Source of the DNA: Alphaproteobacteria bacterium
GTDB taxonomy: Bacteria; Pseudomonadota; Alphaproteobacteria; Micavibrionales; UBA2020
Assembly (NCBI GenBank): GCA_030682495.1
Contig: JAUXOC010000057.1
Span: 34,486 to 98,485 of the forward strand
DNA length: 64,000 bases
Direction: 5' to 3'
The notes below the pieces were generated by a model. It made no database searches. It was not told where the DNA came from and saw only the letters and a list, made by a program, of their open reading frames with translations. Positions 17,412-25,519 of this stretch are shown here, piece by piece; position 1 is the first letter of the stretch; each line of letters opens with the position of its first letter. The translations under genes were made by a program, and so were the position numbers.

Positions 17412-17858
17412 TTAGCGGTTATTATGATTTTGGCGATAATGCCTGTTGTTATAGTCACGATCGACACGGACGCCGAATTCCTGCAGCGTATGGATCGTCA
17501 TACCTGTGCGGCCGGGGTAGCGTACCGTTTGGTAATCCAGAATGGCCTGTGACGTGCTACGGCCCCAGATGCCGTCAATCTTGCCACGGTAAAAACCTTC
17601 TCTGGCGAGCGACGTCTGGACTTTGCGCACATCTTCACGGCTCAGATCTTCGCCACGGATCACATAAGATTCATGTCTGGAATCTCTGTTGTCATGCTTA
17701 TAGTAGCCCGCGTTATCTCTGTAATATTTGTTGTTTTGCTGATCTTCCGTCTCGCTATGTCTGTATTCGCGGTTCTGCGTGTTGCTGCCGTGCGGTGCGG
17801 CACAAGCGCCCAGAGAAACCGTGGCCGCCAGTGCCAACATTATGATTTTGCTTTTCAT
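17412..17858 (-). CDS. Lipoprotein with peptidoglycan-binding-type domain
   Basis: 148 aa. The N-terminus is a lipoprotein signal (MLALAATVSLGAC, lipobox LGAC). A Asn/Tyr/His-rich polar linker follows, then a PG_binding_1-like domain: SREDVRKVQTSLAREGFYRGKIDGIWGRSTSQAILDYQ. Expected to be held in the outer membrane and to touch the cell wall. An AAGGA ribosome site precedes it. Between the YflT-like and CsbD genes, short spacers, same strand. Confidence 0.8.
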   Translation of the reverse strand: MKSKIIMLALAATVSLGACAAPHGSNTQNREYRHSETEDQQNNKYYRDNAGYYKHDNRDSRHESYVIRGEDLSREDVRKVQTSLAREGFYRGKIDGIWGRSTSQAILDYQTVRYPGRTGMTIHTLQEFGVRVDRDYNNRHYRQNHNNR

Positions 17859-17886
17859 CGTATGTTTTCCTTCTTTGTCTATTTAA

Positions 17887-18396
17887 TCAAGCGGCGCGGG
17901 ACATAACATCTTTTGCATCGGCACCGCTGAGGATGTCTTTGACTCTTTGCGTACCGGCATCATCCTTGGATTCAACAGCGATAAGAATACCACCCTTGCG
18001 GACGGCCTCTTCATACAGCTTGGCTTCATGTTCAGGAATGCCCTGGCCGACAAGCGCGCCGAGCAGCCCGCCCGTTGCCGCACCAGCACCCAGACCGACA
18101 AGACCGCCGATCAACGCGCCGGAAACAACAAGATTCAGGCCCGGAATAAGCAGTGTACCTGCCGAGGCCAGCGCCAGACCGATTGCGCCCGCAAGGCCGC
18201 CAATCGCTGCACCTGTTGCCGCGCCATCACCGGCTTTGGAGCCTGTCTCGATACCGAAATGCTTGCCGCGTGTGTCTTCAGAAACAAGCAGCGTAATTTC
18301 TTTTTCGCTGTAGCCTGCATGCTCGAGCTTATAAAGCGCCGAATCTGCTGCTGCACGTGTATCGAAGACAGCCGTAATGACTTTTGATTGAGACAT
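17887..18396 (-). CDS. General-stress protein, YflT/17M-like domain with Gly/Ala-rich hydrophobic core
   Basis: 169 aa. The N-terminus (VITAVFDTRAAADSALYKLEHAGYSEKEITLLVSE) matches the YflT/GSP17M fold found in heat- and salt-induced proteins. The middle is a glycine-zipper-like hydrophobic stretch (GAAIGGLAGAIGLALASAGTL, ALIGGLVGLGAGAATGGLLGALVGQG), and the end (GGILIAVESKDDAGTQRVKDIL) repeats the ferredoxin-like half. Start has AAAGGA upstream. First gene of the leftward cassette; promoter expected in 18397-18741. Confidence 0.78.
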   Translation of the reverse strand: MSQSKVITAVFDTRAAADSALYKLEHAGYSEKEITLLVSEDTRGKHFGIETGSKAGDGAATGAAIGGLAGAIGLALASAGTLLIPGLNLVVSGALIGGLVGLGAGAATGGLLGALVGQGIPEHEAKLYEEAVRKGGILIAVESKDDAGTQRVKDILSGADAKDVMSRAA

Positions 18397-18741
18397 GGTT
18401 TTTCCTTTAAAGAGTTAGGCCCTGTAAATGAGGACAAGTGGCCGTTGGTAAAGCGGTAAGAACAGATATAGCTGGCGGCAGATAAGGATGCGATGCGGGA
18501 TGCCGCTGCCCGCATAAGGGCGGCGCAAGGAAGCCTTTTTTGCGATATAATCCGCCAGATATTCAGCCTGTATTTTACGCTACTGTTAAAACCTTGCCCT
18601 CGCCAAGCGACAATATGGAACATGCTTGCGGTCTTAACCGGCGCGCATGACAGCACGGCAAAAACGGCGCAAATTGTTGTTTTTACGCGCCGTCCCGCGT
18701 AATCTGCGCGCAGCATCACACCAACCGCAAAGAGGATATTC
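18397..18741. other. Divergent intergenic region between stress cassette and ldh
   Basis: 345 bp. It must contain promoters for both directions. A GGAAC at 18617 resembles the -35 of EcfG-type general-stress promoters, but it reads toward ldh and no proper -10 follows. No ORF or RNA gene is supported. Confidence 0.3.
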
Positions 18742-19689
18742 ATGAAAATCGGCATCATCGGTGCAGGACAGGTCGGCGCGGCCAGTGGCTATGCCTGCGT
18801 TTTGCGGGGCGTCGGGTCACAGCTTGTGCTGGTGGACAAAAATGCTGATCTTGCGCGCGCGCAGGCGGAGGATATTTTGCATGCCACCCCTTTCGCCGCG
18901 CCTGTTCCCGTTAGCGGCGGCGGCGATTATGCCGCGCTGGAGAACGCCGGTATTGTGATGATCGCCGCCGGCGTGGCGCAGCAGCCGGGCGAAAGCAGGC
19001 TTGATCTTTTAAAGCGCAACGCCGCGGTCTTCGAAGACATCGTGCCGCGCATTCTGGATGCCGCGCCGGAGGCTATCTTGCTGATCGCCAGCAACCCCGT
19101 CGATGTGATGACTCATATGGTCACACATATTGCGGCGCGTAGCCACGGCATAGCGCCTTCGCGCATCATCGGTTCCGGCACTATTCTCGACACGGCGCGT
19201 TTTCGCGCGCTGCTGGCGGCGCATCTGGGAGTATCCAGCCATTCGGTGCATGCCTATGTGCTGGGCGAACATGGCGATTCAGAAGTTCTGCACTGGTCGG
19301 GCGTCAGCGTGGGCAATATGCCGCTGACGGATTGTGCCGCGCAGCTGGCCGCGCCCGTCACAGAAGACATCCGCGCGCAAATCGACAGCGGCGTCCGCCG
19401 TGCCGCAGCGCGGATTATTGCGGGCAAAGGCGCGACATGGTTCGGCATCGGCGCCGGTATGGCACGGCTTGCGCAGGCCATTGCAGACGACGAACACGCC
19501 ATTATGACCTGCAGCATGCTGACGCCGGATGTCGGGGGCGTCAAAAACGTCACCCTTTCCCTGCCGCGCACTGTATCGCGCAGCGGCATCGGGCATACGC
19601 TCCTGCCGCCCCTTGATAACTCTGAAAAACAGGCTCTGGCGGAAAGCGCTAAAATTCTGCGCGCCGCCGCGGACAGTATCGGGTTTTAA
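18742..19689 (+). CDS. ldh: L-lactate dehydrogenase
   Basis: NAD-dependent interconversion of pyruvate and L-lactate. The Rossmann motif is IGIIGAGQVGAASGYACVL. The substrate loop reads AGVAQQPGESRLDLL, with Gln where malate dehydrogenases have Arg, which argues for lactate specificity. NPVDVMTHM and the catalytic GEHGDSE follow. The length of 315 aa is normal. An AGAGGA ribosome site supports ATG 18742. Malate dehydrogenase is the alternative but less likely. Confidence 0.9.
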   Translation: MKIGIIGAGQVGAASGYACVLRGVGSQLVLVDKNADLARAQAEDILHATPFAAPVPVSGGGDYAALENAGIVMIAAGVAQQPGESRLDLLKRNAAVFEDIVPRILDAAPEAILLIASNPVDVMTHMVTHIAARSHGIAPSRIIGSGTILDTARFRALLAAHLGVSSHSVHAYVLGEHGDSEVLHWSGVSVGNMPLTDCAAQLAAPVTEDIRAQIDSGVRRAAARIIAGKGATWFGIGAGMARLAQAIADDEHAIMTCSMLTPDVGGVKNVTLSLPRTVSRSGIGHTLLPPLDNSEKQALAESAKILRAAADSIGF

Positions 19690-19762
19690 CGGGAACCTCT
19701 TGCCGCCGCAGGTGTTATAATGTAACAATTCAAACCTGCCCGAGAAGCGAAGGTTTTGACAG

Positions 19763-20389
19763 ATGACAGCCCTTGAACTGACCGATATTCGCCACAGCGC
19801 CGGCGGGCGCGAAATTCTGCGCATCCCCGCGCTTTCTGTGGCGGCGGGCGGACGTTTGCTGCTGCTTGGCCCTTCGGGCTGCGGCAAGACGACGCTGCTG
19901 AACCTGATGGCAGGGCTTTTGCGCGCGGAGCAGGGCCATGTCAGCTTAAACGGGCAAGCTTACGACACCCTATCCGGCCGCGCCCTTGATGCCCTGCGGC
20001 GCAAGTATTTCGGCATCGTTTTTCAAAAACTACACCTGATCGGGCATTTGAGCGTAGAGCAGAACATCTGCCTTGCCGCCGACCACCCCGACAAAACCTA
20101 TATGCACAGCCTGACAGACCGGCTGGGCATTGCCGATAAACGCCGCAGCGCTGCCCGCAACCTGAGCCACGGCGAAGCGCAGCGCGCCGCGATTGCACGC
20201 GCACTGATGAACCGCCCCGCCATTGTGCTGGCCGATGAACCCACATCGGCGCTGGACGATGCACAGGCCGATAATGTCTCGCGTCTGCTGCTGGATGAAA
20301 CCCAAACGGCTGGTGCCGCGCTGATCGTCGCCACGCATGATGCGCGTATCAAACCCCTGTTTGACACTGTGCTGGAGCTTGCGCCATGA
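19763..20389 (+). CDS. ABC transporter ATP-binding protein (LolD/MacB-like; probable zinc-linked system)
   Basis: 208 aa ATPase with Walker A LGPSGCGKTTLL, Q-loop FGIVFQKLHLI, signature NLSHGEAQR, Walker B AIVLADEPTSALDD and switch His in VATHDAR. It belongs to the class serving FtsX-like permeases, and the permease gene overlaps it by ATGA. A TATAAT-like box lies at 19716. With the next two genes it resembles the Vibrio cholerae Zrg zinc-related cluster; that link is by gene order and my memory of the system. Confidence 0.88.
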   Translation: MTALELTDIRHSAGGREILRIPALSVAAGGRLLLLGPSGCGKTTLLNLMAGLLRAEQGHVSLNGQAYDTLSGRALDALRRKYFGIVFQKLHLIGHLSVEQNICLAADHPDKTYMHSLTDRLGIADKRRSAARNLSHGEAQRAAIARALMNRPAIVLADEPTSALDDAQADNVSRLLLDETQTAGAALIVATHDARIKPLFDTVLELAP

Positions 20390-21642
20390 GTGACCTGTCC
20401 CTTGCCCTGCATGCCCTGCTGTCGCGCAAAATTGTCAGCCTGCTCTCGGTCTTGCTGACGGCTTTTGGCGTCATGATGGCGCTGGTCGTTCTGCAATTCG
20501 CCGCGGCGGCGCAGCAGCGTATCGACCGCGACGGAAAAGGGGTTGATATTGTGATCGGCGCCAAGGGCAGCCCGCTGCAACTGGTATTATCTGCACTGTA
20601 TCATGCGGATATTCCGACCGGTAACATCCCTTATACCGAGGCCGAAAAATGGATGCACCATCCGCAGGTCAAACAGGCCATTCCGCTGGCGCTCGGTGAT
20701 AACTGGAAAGGGTTTCGGATTGTCGGCACCACCGCCGATTATGCCGCGCATTACGGGGCAAAACCTGCGCAAGGCCAGTTGTGGGAAGCCGAATTTGAAG
20801 CTGTCGCCGGCGCGGGCACGGGGCTTGCCCTCGGACAGACATTTTCCGGCGCGCACGGGCTGGGCGCCGACGGGCACAGCCACGATCATCAGCTCTATAA
20901 AGTTGTGGGCGTTCTGGGCCCCACGGGCAGCGTGATTGACCGGCTGATCCTGACATCGGTCAATTCGGTTCTTGCCCTGCACGGACAGGAAACAACGCCC
21001 GCGCATGAAGAACACGGAGATCATGATGATCATCATCATCACCACCACGATGACGATGACCATGACCATGAACACCATCACGATCATTCAGAACCCGCAA
21101 AACAGCCCGCAGAAATAACCGCGCTGCTGGTCAAGACCCGCAGCCCGCTGGCCAATATCAACCTGCCGCGCAGCATCAACCGCGACAGCATGCTGCAAGC
21201 CGCAAACCCCGCGCTTGAAATGACGCGCCTGAGCGCTGTATTCGGGCTGGGCACGCGCAGCATGGGTTATATTTCCGCGTTTCTGATCGGCATGGCCGCG
21301 CTCAGCATTTTTGCCGGTATCGCGGGCAGCCTCGACAGCCGCAGCGGCGATCTGGCCGTGCTGCGCGCGCTGGGATACGGCCGCCACCGGTTGTTCGGCC
21401 TTTTGCTGATGGAAGGTCTGGCGCTGACGGCGGGCGGGCTTGCGCTTGGTTTTGTTATGGGTGTGGCGGGCTTTGTGCTGCTGGCGCCCGCTATTCCCGC
21501 ACTTGGTGCGCAGGCGCTGCAGCCTGATATTCACTGGCTCTGGCTGGCACTGACAGTGCTGGTCGCGGGACTTGCCGCCAGCCTGCTGCCCGCGCTGCGC
21601 GCTGCACGTGCCGATCCTGCACAGCTTTTAAGCCAGAGGTAA
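20386..21642 (+). CDS. FtsX-like ABC permease with a His/Asp-rich metal-binding loop
   Basis: 418 aa. One N-terminal membrane helix (IVSLLSVLLTAFGVMMALVV), a large extracytoplasmic domain, then three C-terminal helices (AFLIGMAALSIFAGIAGSL, LTAGGLALGFVMGVAGFVLL, LWLALTVLVAGLAASLLPAL), the MacB/LolC/FtsX topology. Near residue 210 the periplasmic part carries a stretch of about 25 residues made almost only of His, Asp and Glu (DHDDHHHHHHDDDD). Such runs bind Zn or similar metals. Overlaps the ATPase gene; followed four bases later by the exported DUF3299-like gene. Confidence 0.85.
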   Translation: MSDLSLALHALLSRKIVSLLSVLLTAFGVMMALVVLQFAAAAQQRIDRDGKGVDIVIGAKGSPLQLVLSALYHADIPTGNIPYTEAEKWMHHPQVKQAIPLALGDNWKGFRIVGTTADYAAHYGAKPAQGQLWEAEFEAVAGAGTGLALGQTFSGAHGLGADGHSHDHQLYKVVGVLGPTGSVIDRLILTSVNSVLALHGQETTPAHEEHGDHDDHHHHHHDDDDHDHEHHHDHSEPAKQPAEITALLVKTRSPLANINLPRSINRDSMLQAANPALEMTRLSAVFGLGTRSMGYISAFLIGMAALSIFAGIAGSLDSRSGDLAVLRALGYGRHRLFGLLLMEGLALTAGGLALGFVMGVAGFVLLAPAIPALGAQALQPDIHWLWLALTVLVAGLAASLLPALRAARADPAQLLSQR

Positions 21643-21645
21643 CCC

Positions 21646-22182
21646 ATGCGCTTTTTTCGTTTTGCCTTTATCGTGATTGTGCTTGCCGCCGCACCGCAAA
21701 GCGCTGCCACGGCTTTTGAAAAAATGGAAACCTTTACGCAAACTTATACCGATGAATTTATTTTATCGAATGTTCCCGATTTCGTGGCCACGCCCGAAGG
21801 CGGCACCGACTGGCAGGTTTTTGGCCGCACCAAGCAAATCGAATACACCGAAAAAGACAAAAGCGGGTATGACCGCAGCGGCGTGCGCCCCGCATTTCAG
21901 GACGATCTTAAAAAACTCGACGGCCAGAATATCCTTGTGCGCGGGTTTATGTTTCCGATGGATCAAAACGAAGAACAATCTGTTTTCCTACTCGGCCCCT
22001 TTCCGCTGACATGTCCCTATCACTATCACGTGTCGAATAACCTGATTATCGAGACGCGCGTCAAAAAGCCCCTCGCCTTTTCCTACGACGCGGTCACGCT
22101 GCGCGGACGGCTGGAGCTGGTGGCACGTGACGATGATTACAATACGTTTTATCGCCTGCACGATGCAGAGCTGGCGAAATAA
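21646..22182 (+). CDS. Exported DUF3299-like protein, third member of the ABC operon
   Basis: 178 aa with a signal peptide (FRFAFIVIVLAAAPQSAATA). The C-terminal half (LKKLDGQNILVRGFMFPMDQ, VFLLGPFPLTCPYHYHVSNN, VTLRGRLELV) fits the DUF3299 pattern, an OB-like fold found beside metal ABC systems. The Cys and two His in TCPYHYH could bind metal. It is probably a periplasmic metal chaperone or accessory factor for the permease. Four bases after the permease stop. Confidence 0.65.
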   Translation: MRFFRFAFIVIVLAAAPQSAATAFEKMETFTQTYTDEFILSNVPDFVATPEGGTDWQVFGRTKQIEYTEKDKSGYDRSGVRPAFQDDLKKLDGQNILVRGFMFPMDQNEEQSVFLLGPFPLTCPYHYHVSNNLIIETRVKKPLAFSYDAVTLRGRLELVARDDDYNTFYRLHDAELAK

Positions 22183-22290
22183 GCAGATAAAGCCGCCGTA
22201 AAAAGCATATTTTTTGTGCGCCGCAACACGTAAATCCCTCATAAAGTTACAAAAAACAGCTATTATTTTTCATATCATGTTAGACATGTC

Positions 22291-22318
22291 GTTGCCAATA
22301 TGTTAATTTTCTGGCAAC
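22291..22318. promoter_or_regulatory. Inverted repeat upstream of the hydrolase operon
   Basis: GTTGCCA (22291-22297) and TGGCAAC (22312-22318) form a perfect 7-bp inverted repeat 47 nt before the next start, in an AT-rich leader. Two half-sites spaced by two helical turns would suit a dimeric repressor; an RNA hairpin is the alternative. Confidence 0.35.
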
Positions 22319-22364
22319 TAGAAACACTCAAATACAGGTTTTATTGTTAACGAGAGAGCGATCC

Positions 22365-23552
22365 ATGGCACAGAACAGGGATATTTCGGTTTTCGGCAAT
22401 ATATCGGCGGCGGTCGAGGCTGCTTTTAATGTGCATGAAAAAGAAATCGCCACCCGCGCCCGCGCACTGGATGCGCGTTTTCTGCCGCAATTTACGCGCC
22501 ACGAATTCACCTATACCCACCACGAAGACCGCATGAAAGCCTATCTGCCCGAAGGCCTGCACGATGATGCCAATCTGGTTAAAACCCAGCAGCTGCCGAT
22601 TTCCTACAACGTCTGGAAAGCGCGCAACAACCCCGAAACGGCAGAGACCATTATCTGCCTTGGCGGCATTTACAACAGCGCGCGGCGGTTTGATTTTTTT
22701 GCCGAAGGCGCTGCGGAAAATTTCAACGTCATCGCGCTCGATTATCCCGGCAAAGGGTATAGCGGAAACCTGCGCATGCCCGGCGATTACACGCTGGAAA
22801 CCTATGCCGCGATTGTGGCCGCGCTGATCGACCACATCAAACCCGAAAAAGCTTTTCACATGATCGGCCATTCACACGGATCGAAAGTGATTTACGAGAT
22901 GGTCGATCAGGGCTTTGCCCATCCGCAATGGGCGGGTACGGTTATCGGCGACATGCCGCCCGAAACACCGGCGGGGCCCAAGCTGCGCCGTGCCTGGCGC
23001 AACCGCGAACGTCCGGCCTCCCCCACCGTAGACGAGGCTGTGAAAAAACTCGGCAATTTCCTTGCCGGACATGGCGCGCCGGTTGATCCGGATTTTATCG
23101 TGCATGATTTCAATCATGGCTTTGCGCATTTCACGCGCGAAGGCTTTGGCTGGGCCTATGACCCCAATTCGATGTACGGCTACGCCGATGAATACCTGAA
23201 GCCCTACGACAAATGGGATGCTTTCGCAAAGCTGCCCGCGCCGGTTTTGCTGCTGGCGGGTGAAAAATCCAATACCGCCACGCCGGACATCGTCCAGAAA
23301 ATGCTGCAAAGCCGTCCCGATATGTCGCTGATGCTTTACGAAGGCGTCGGGCATTACCCCGAACTGGTCACCGAAAAACGCATTCAGGAAGTCTGCAACT
23401 GGATCAAAACCGCCGCGCAAGCACCTGCCCCCCTGCGTGCAAGCGTACCGGCAGATCCGCAAAAAGATATGCAGCGCCACATCGTGCAAGACAACGCACC
23501 GCAAGCGGCTGCGCCCGCCCCCAAACAGGCGAACAAAGGACCCAAGCCGTGA
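22365..23552 (+). CDS. Alpha/beta hydrolase
   Basis: 395 aa from ATG 22365 (GAGAG just upstream; the track's TTG 21 bases earlier is less likely). Hydrolase marks: IICLGGIYNSARRFDFFA, ALDYPGKGYS, nucleophile elbow HMIGHSHGSKV (GHSHG), acid strand APVLLLAGEKSNTATPD and His in YEGVGHYPELV. A helical N-terminal extension of about 70 residues and an Ala/Pro-rich tail are extra. First of four same-strand genes with overlaps. Substrate unknown. Confidence 0.8.
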   Translation: MAQNRDISVFGNISAAVEAAFNVHEKEIATRARALDARFLPQFTRHEFTYTHHEDRMKAYLPEGLHDDANLVKTQQLPISYNVWKARNNPETAETIICLGGIYNSARRFDFFAEGAAENFNVIALDYPGKGYSGNLRMPGDYTLETYAAIVAALIDHIKPEKAFHMIGHSHGSKVIYEMVDQGFAHPQWAGTVIGDMPPETPAGPKLRRAWRNRERPASPTVDEAVKKLGNFLAGHGAPVDPDFIVHDFNHGFAHFTREGFGWAYDPNSMYGYADEYLKPYDKWDAFAKLPAPVLLLAGEKSNTATPDIVQKMLQSRPDMSLMLYEGVGHYPELVTEKRIQEVCNWIKTAAQAPAPLRASVPADPQKDMQRHIVQDNAPQAAAPAPKQANKGPKP

Positions 23553-24283
23553 GCCCTGCGCCGACCGTCATCTTTATTCCCGGCGCGTCTTCCGACGACA
23601 CGGTGTGGGATGCGCAAAAAGAAGCGCTGCTGCAAAACCATGCCGCCGTGACAGTCGATATTTCAGATCTGGATGATATATCTGCCATGTCGAACCGCGT
23701 ACTGGGGGCGGCGGCCGGCGACGTGATCCTCTGCGGCACATCCATGGGCGGTTATGTCGCACTCGATGCACTTAAAAAAGATATGGCCTCTGCAGGTCCG
23801 CGCGTCAAAAAAGCGATTTTCTGTTGCACCACCGCGCGCGCCGATACGCCGGAGCGCAAACGCCAGCGTATGATCGACGTCGCCGCCGGTGCCGATAAAT
23901 GGCGCGCGGCACGGCAGGACGATACGCATTATCATGCCTTTCTGGGACAGCGCGCGCAGGGCGACAAAGACCTTATCGCCCGCCTGCGCGATATTTCGCT
24001 GCGCGTTGGCTATGACGGCTTCGCACGTCATCAAAAAGCCTGCGCCAACCGGTCGGACAGCCTTGATTTCCTATCCAGCATCCACATACCTGCACTTGTC
24101 ATCAGCGGTGAAGAAGACACGCTGATCCCGCCCGAGCTGCAAACCGAAATGCACAGCCTGCTGCCGCAATCAACGCTGGTCAGCATCAAGGGCGCAGGAC
24201 ATATTGCGCATATGGAAGACGCCGATAACGTCACCGCCGCCATCGAAACCTTTATCACCGCCAAAACGGGGACAACCGCATGA
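23549..24283 (+). CDS. Alpha/beta hydrolase, small
   Basis: 244 aa, GTG start overlapping the previous stop by four bases. Marks are VIFIPGASSDDTVWDAQ, the elbow LCGTSMGGYVALD (GTSMGG), the acid ALVISGEEDTLIPPELQ and the His in IKGAGHIAHMEDADNV. It is a compact single-domain hydrolase (MhpC/3-oxoadipate enol-lactonase type). Coupling to the hydrolase before and the HAD phosphatase after suggests a shared pathway, which I cannot name. Confidence 0.82.
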   Translation: MSPAPTVIFIPGASSDDTVWDAQKEALLQNHAAVTVDISDLDDISAMSNRVLGAAAGDVILCGTSMGGYVALDALKKDMASAGPRVKKAIFCCTTARADTPERKRQRMIDVAAGADKWRAARQDDTHYHAFLGQRAQGDKDLIARLRDISLRVGYDGFARHQKACANRSDSLDFLSSIHIPALVISGEEDTLIPPELQTEMHSLLPQSTLVSIKGAGHIAHMEDADNVTAAIETFITAKTGTTA

Positions 24284-25035
24284 CGACGCCAAAGCTCAAA
24301 GAAGTTTTTTTCGACTGGGACGGCACCATCGCCCATACCGAAGCCGTGAGCATCGAGGTCACGCGTCGCGTGCTGTCAAACTACGCCAATGAAGCCTTCG
24401 GTAAACCCATGACCGAAGAAATCGGCATGCTGGATATGCGCGGCAAAGATTTCGGCCAAATTGCGAAGCAGTTTCAGGATGTCATCAACACCGGCCTGCC
24501 GCAGGATGCAAAAATCACGCTCGATATCGAAGATCTGCGCATCAACAAGCTGCGGCCTGAAACGAAACAGGCCATTGTGAATGCCGCGCTCACACCCGGC
24601 ATCGGCGAAGTGCTGGCCACATTACAGGATGACATGCAGCTGGGCGTGGCCATCGTCAGCAACAGCCCGCGTATGCGCATCGAACCCCTTCTCGACAAAC
24701 ATGGATACAGAGAGCGCATCCCTGCGCCGCGGCTCTTCAGCGCTTTTGAAGACGTTGCCGGAAAGCTGAAGGAAGACCCCGCCATTTATCTGCTCGCCGC
24801 AGAGAAAACCGGCATCGCGCCGGCCGAAGCCGCCGCGATCGAAGACAGCGTGACCGGCATGCGCGCCGCCGTATCGGCGGGCATCGGCATCCGCGTCGGC
24901 TTCACCGGCCTTGCCGAACGTGCCGAAGTCGCCGCGCTCAAACAGGCGCTGCTCGATGCCGGCGCCCATACCGTCATCGACGACATGCGCGATCTGCCCC
25001 AAACCCTCAAACGCCTCTCCGCGCCTGCGCCTTAA
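24280..25035 (+). CDS. HAD-superfamily hydrolase (phosphoglycolate-phosphatase-like)
   Basis: 251 aa; ATG overlaps the previous stop (ATGA). Motif I is FFDWDGTIAHTE, motif II VAIVSNSPR, motif III Lys in GKLKEDP, motif IV AAIEDSVTGMRAA. A helical cap sits between motifs I and II. All catalytic residues are present, so a working phosphatase is likely; the substrate is unknown. Confidence 0.85.
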   Translation: MTTPKLKEVFFDWDGTIAHTEAVSIEVTRRVLSNYANEAFGKPMTEEIGMLDMRGKDFGQIAKQFQDVINTGLPQDAKITLDIEDLRINKLRPETKQAIVNAALTPGIGEVLATLQDDMQLGVAIVSNSPRMRIEPLLDKHGYRERIPAPRLFSAFEDVAGKLKEDPAIYLLAAEKTGIAPAEAAAIEDSVTGMRAAVSAGIGIRVGFTGLAERAEVAALKQALLDAGAHTVIDDMRDLPQTLKRLSAPAP

Positions 25036-25117
25036 CGCTCGGTTGACTCCCCGCGTGCAGGTTTATAAGATACGGCATTCTTTAACCTGTGCCGCCCGCG
25101 CCGAGGAGCCGACCACC

Positions 25118-25348
25118 ATGACCGCACGTCCCGTTGCCGATATTCTCGAGGATATCTATGCCTCTCTCTACAACGACAACGAAAACATCGACACCTTGAT
25201 CGCGGATCTGAAAGCCGCGCTTGGCAGTGCCGGTCAAAAAGACGTCGCCGTCGACCCAGCAAGGCTGGTGCAGAACAATCGTCAGGGCCGTAAAATGATG
25301 CAGTCTTATTTCAAAAAACGCGGTGTGAGCATCAGTTTTTCGGAATAA
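25118..25348 (+). CDS. Small conserved-looking hypothetical protein
   Basis: 76 aa, starting at ATG 25118 with GAGGAG upstream, inside a longer track ORF whose extra N-terminus is unsupported. Sequence starts MTARPVADILEDIYASLYND and ends KMMQSYFKKRGVSISF; it is helical and acidic then basic. Not recognised. Same strand as the hydrolase/HAD operon, 82 bp after it. Confidence 0.6.
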   Translation: MTARPVADILEDIYASLYNDNENIDTLIADLKAALGSAGQKDVAVDPARLVQNNRQGRKMMQSYFKKRGVSISFSE

Positions 25349-25519
25349 TCCGCCCCCGATACGCCACCGCCGAGCGCAAAACACTGAAATACAAAGATTT
25401 TATCCGCCGCGCCCGCCGCCGGATTAAGACTATGTTGATCTTTTTCCTTTATATTTCAATATTAAGCATTCAAGGTCGCGCTCTGCGGCCGCTTTGCCCT
25501 GCCGCCTGCCGAGGTTTTC

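Noticed and set aside
17210-17845. 211-aa rightward ORF
   Set aside because: Antisense to the CsbD and lipoprotein genes, which have clear families.
20995-21095. CAT/GAT-rich repeat as a DNA element
   Set aside because: It is the coding sequence of the His/Asp-rich loop in the permease.
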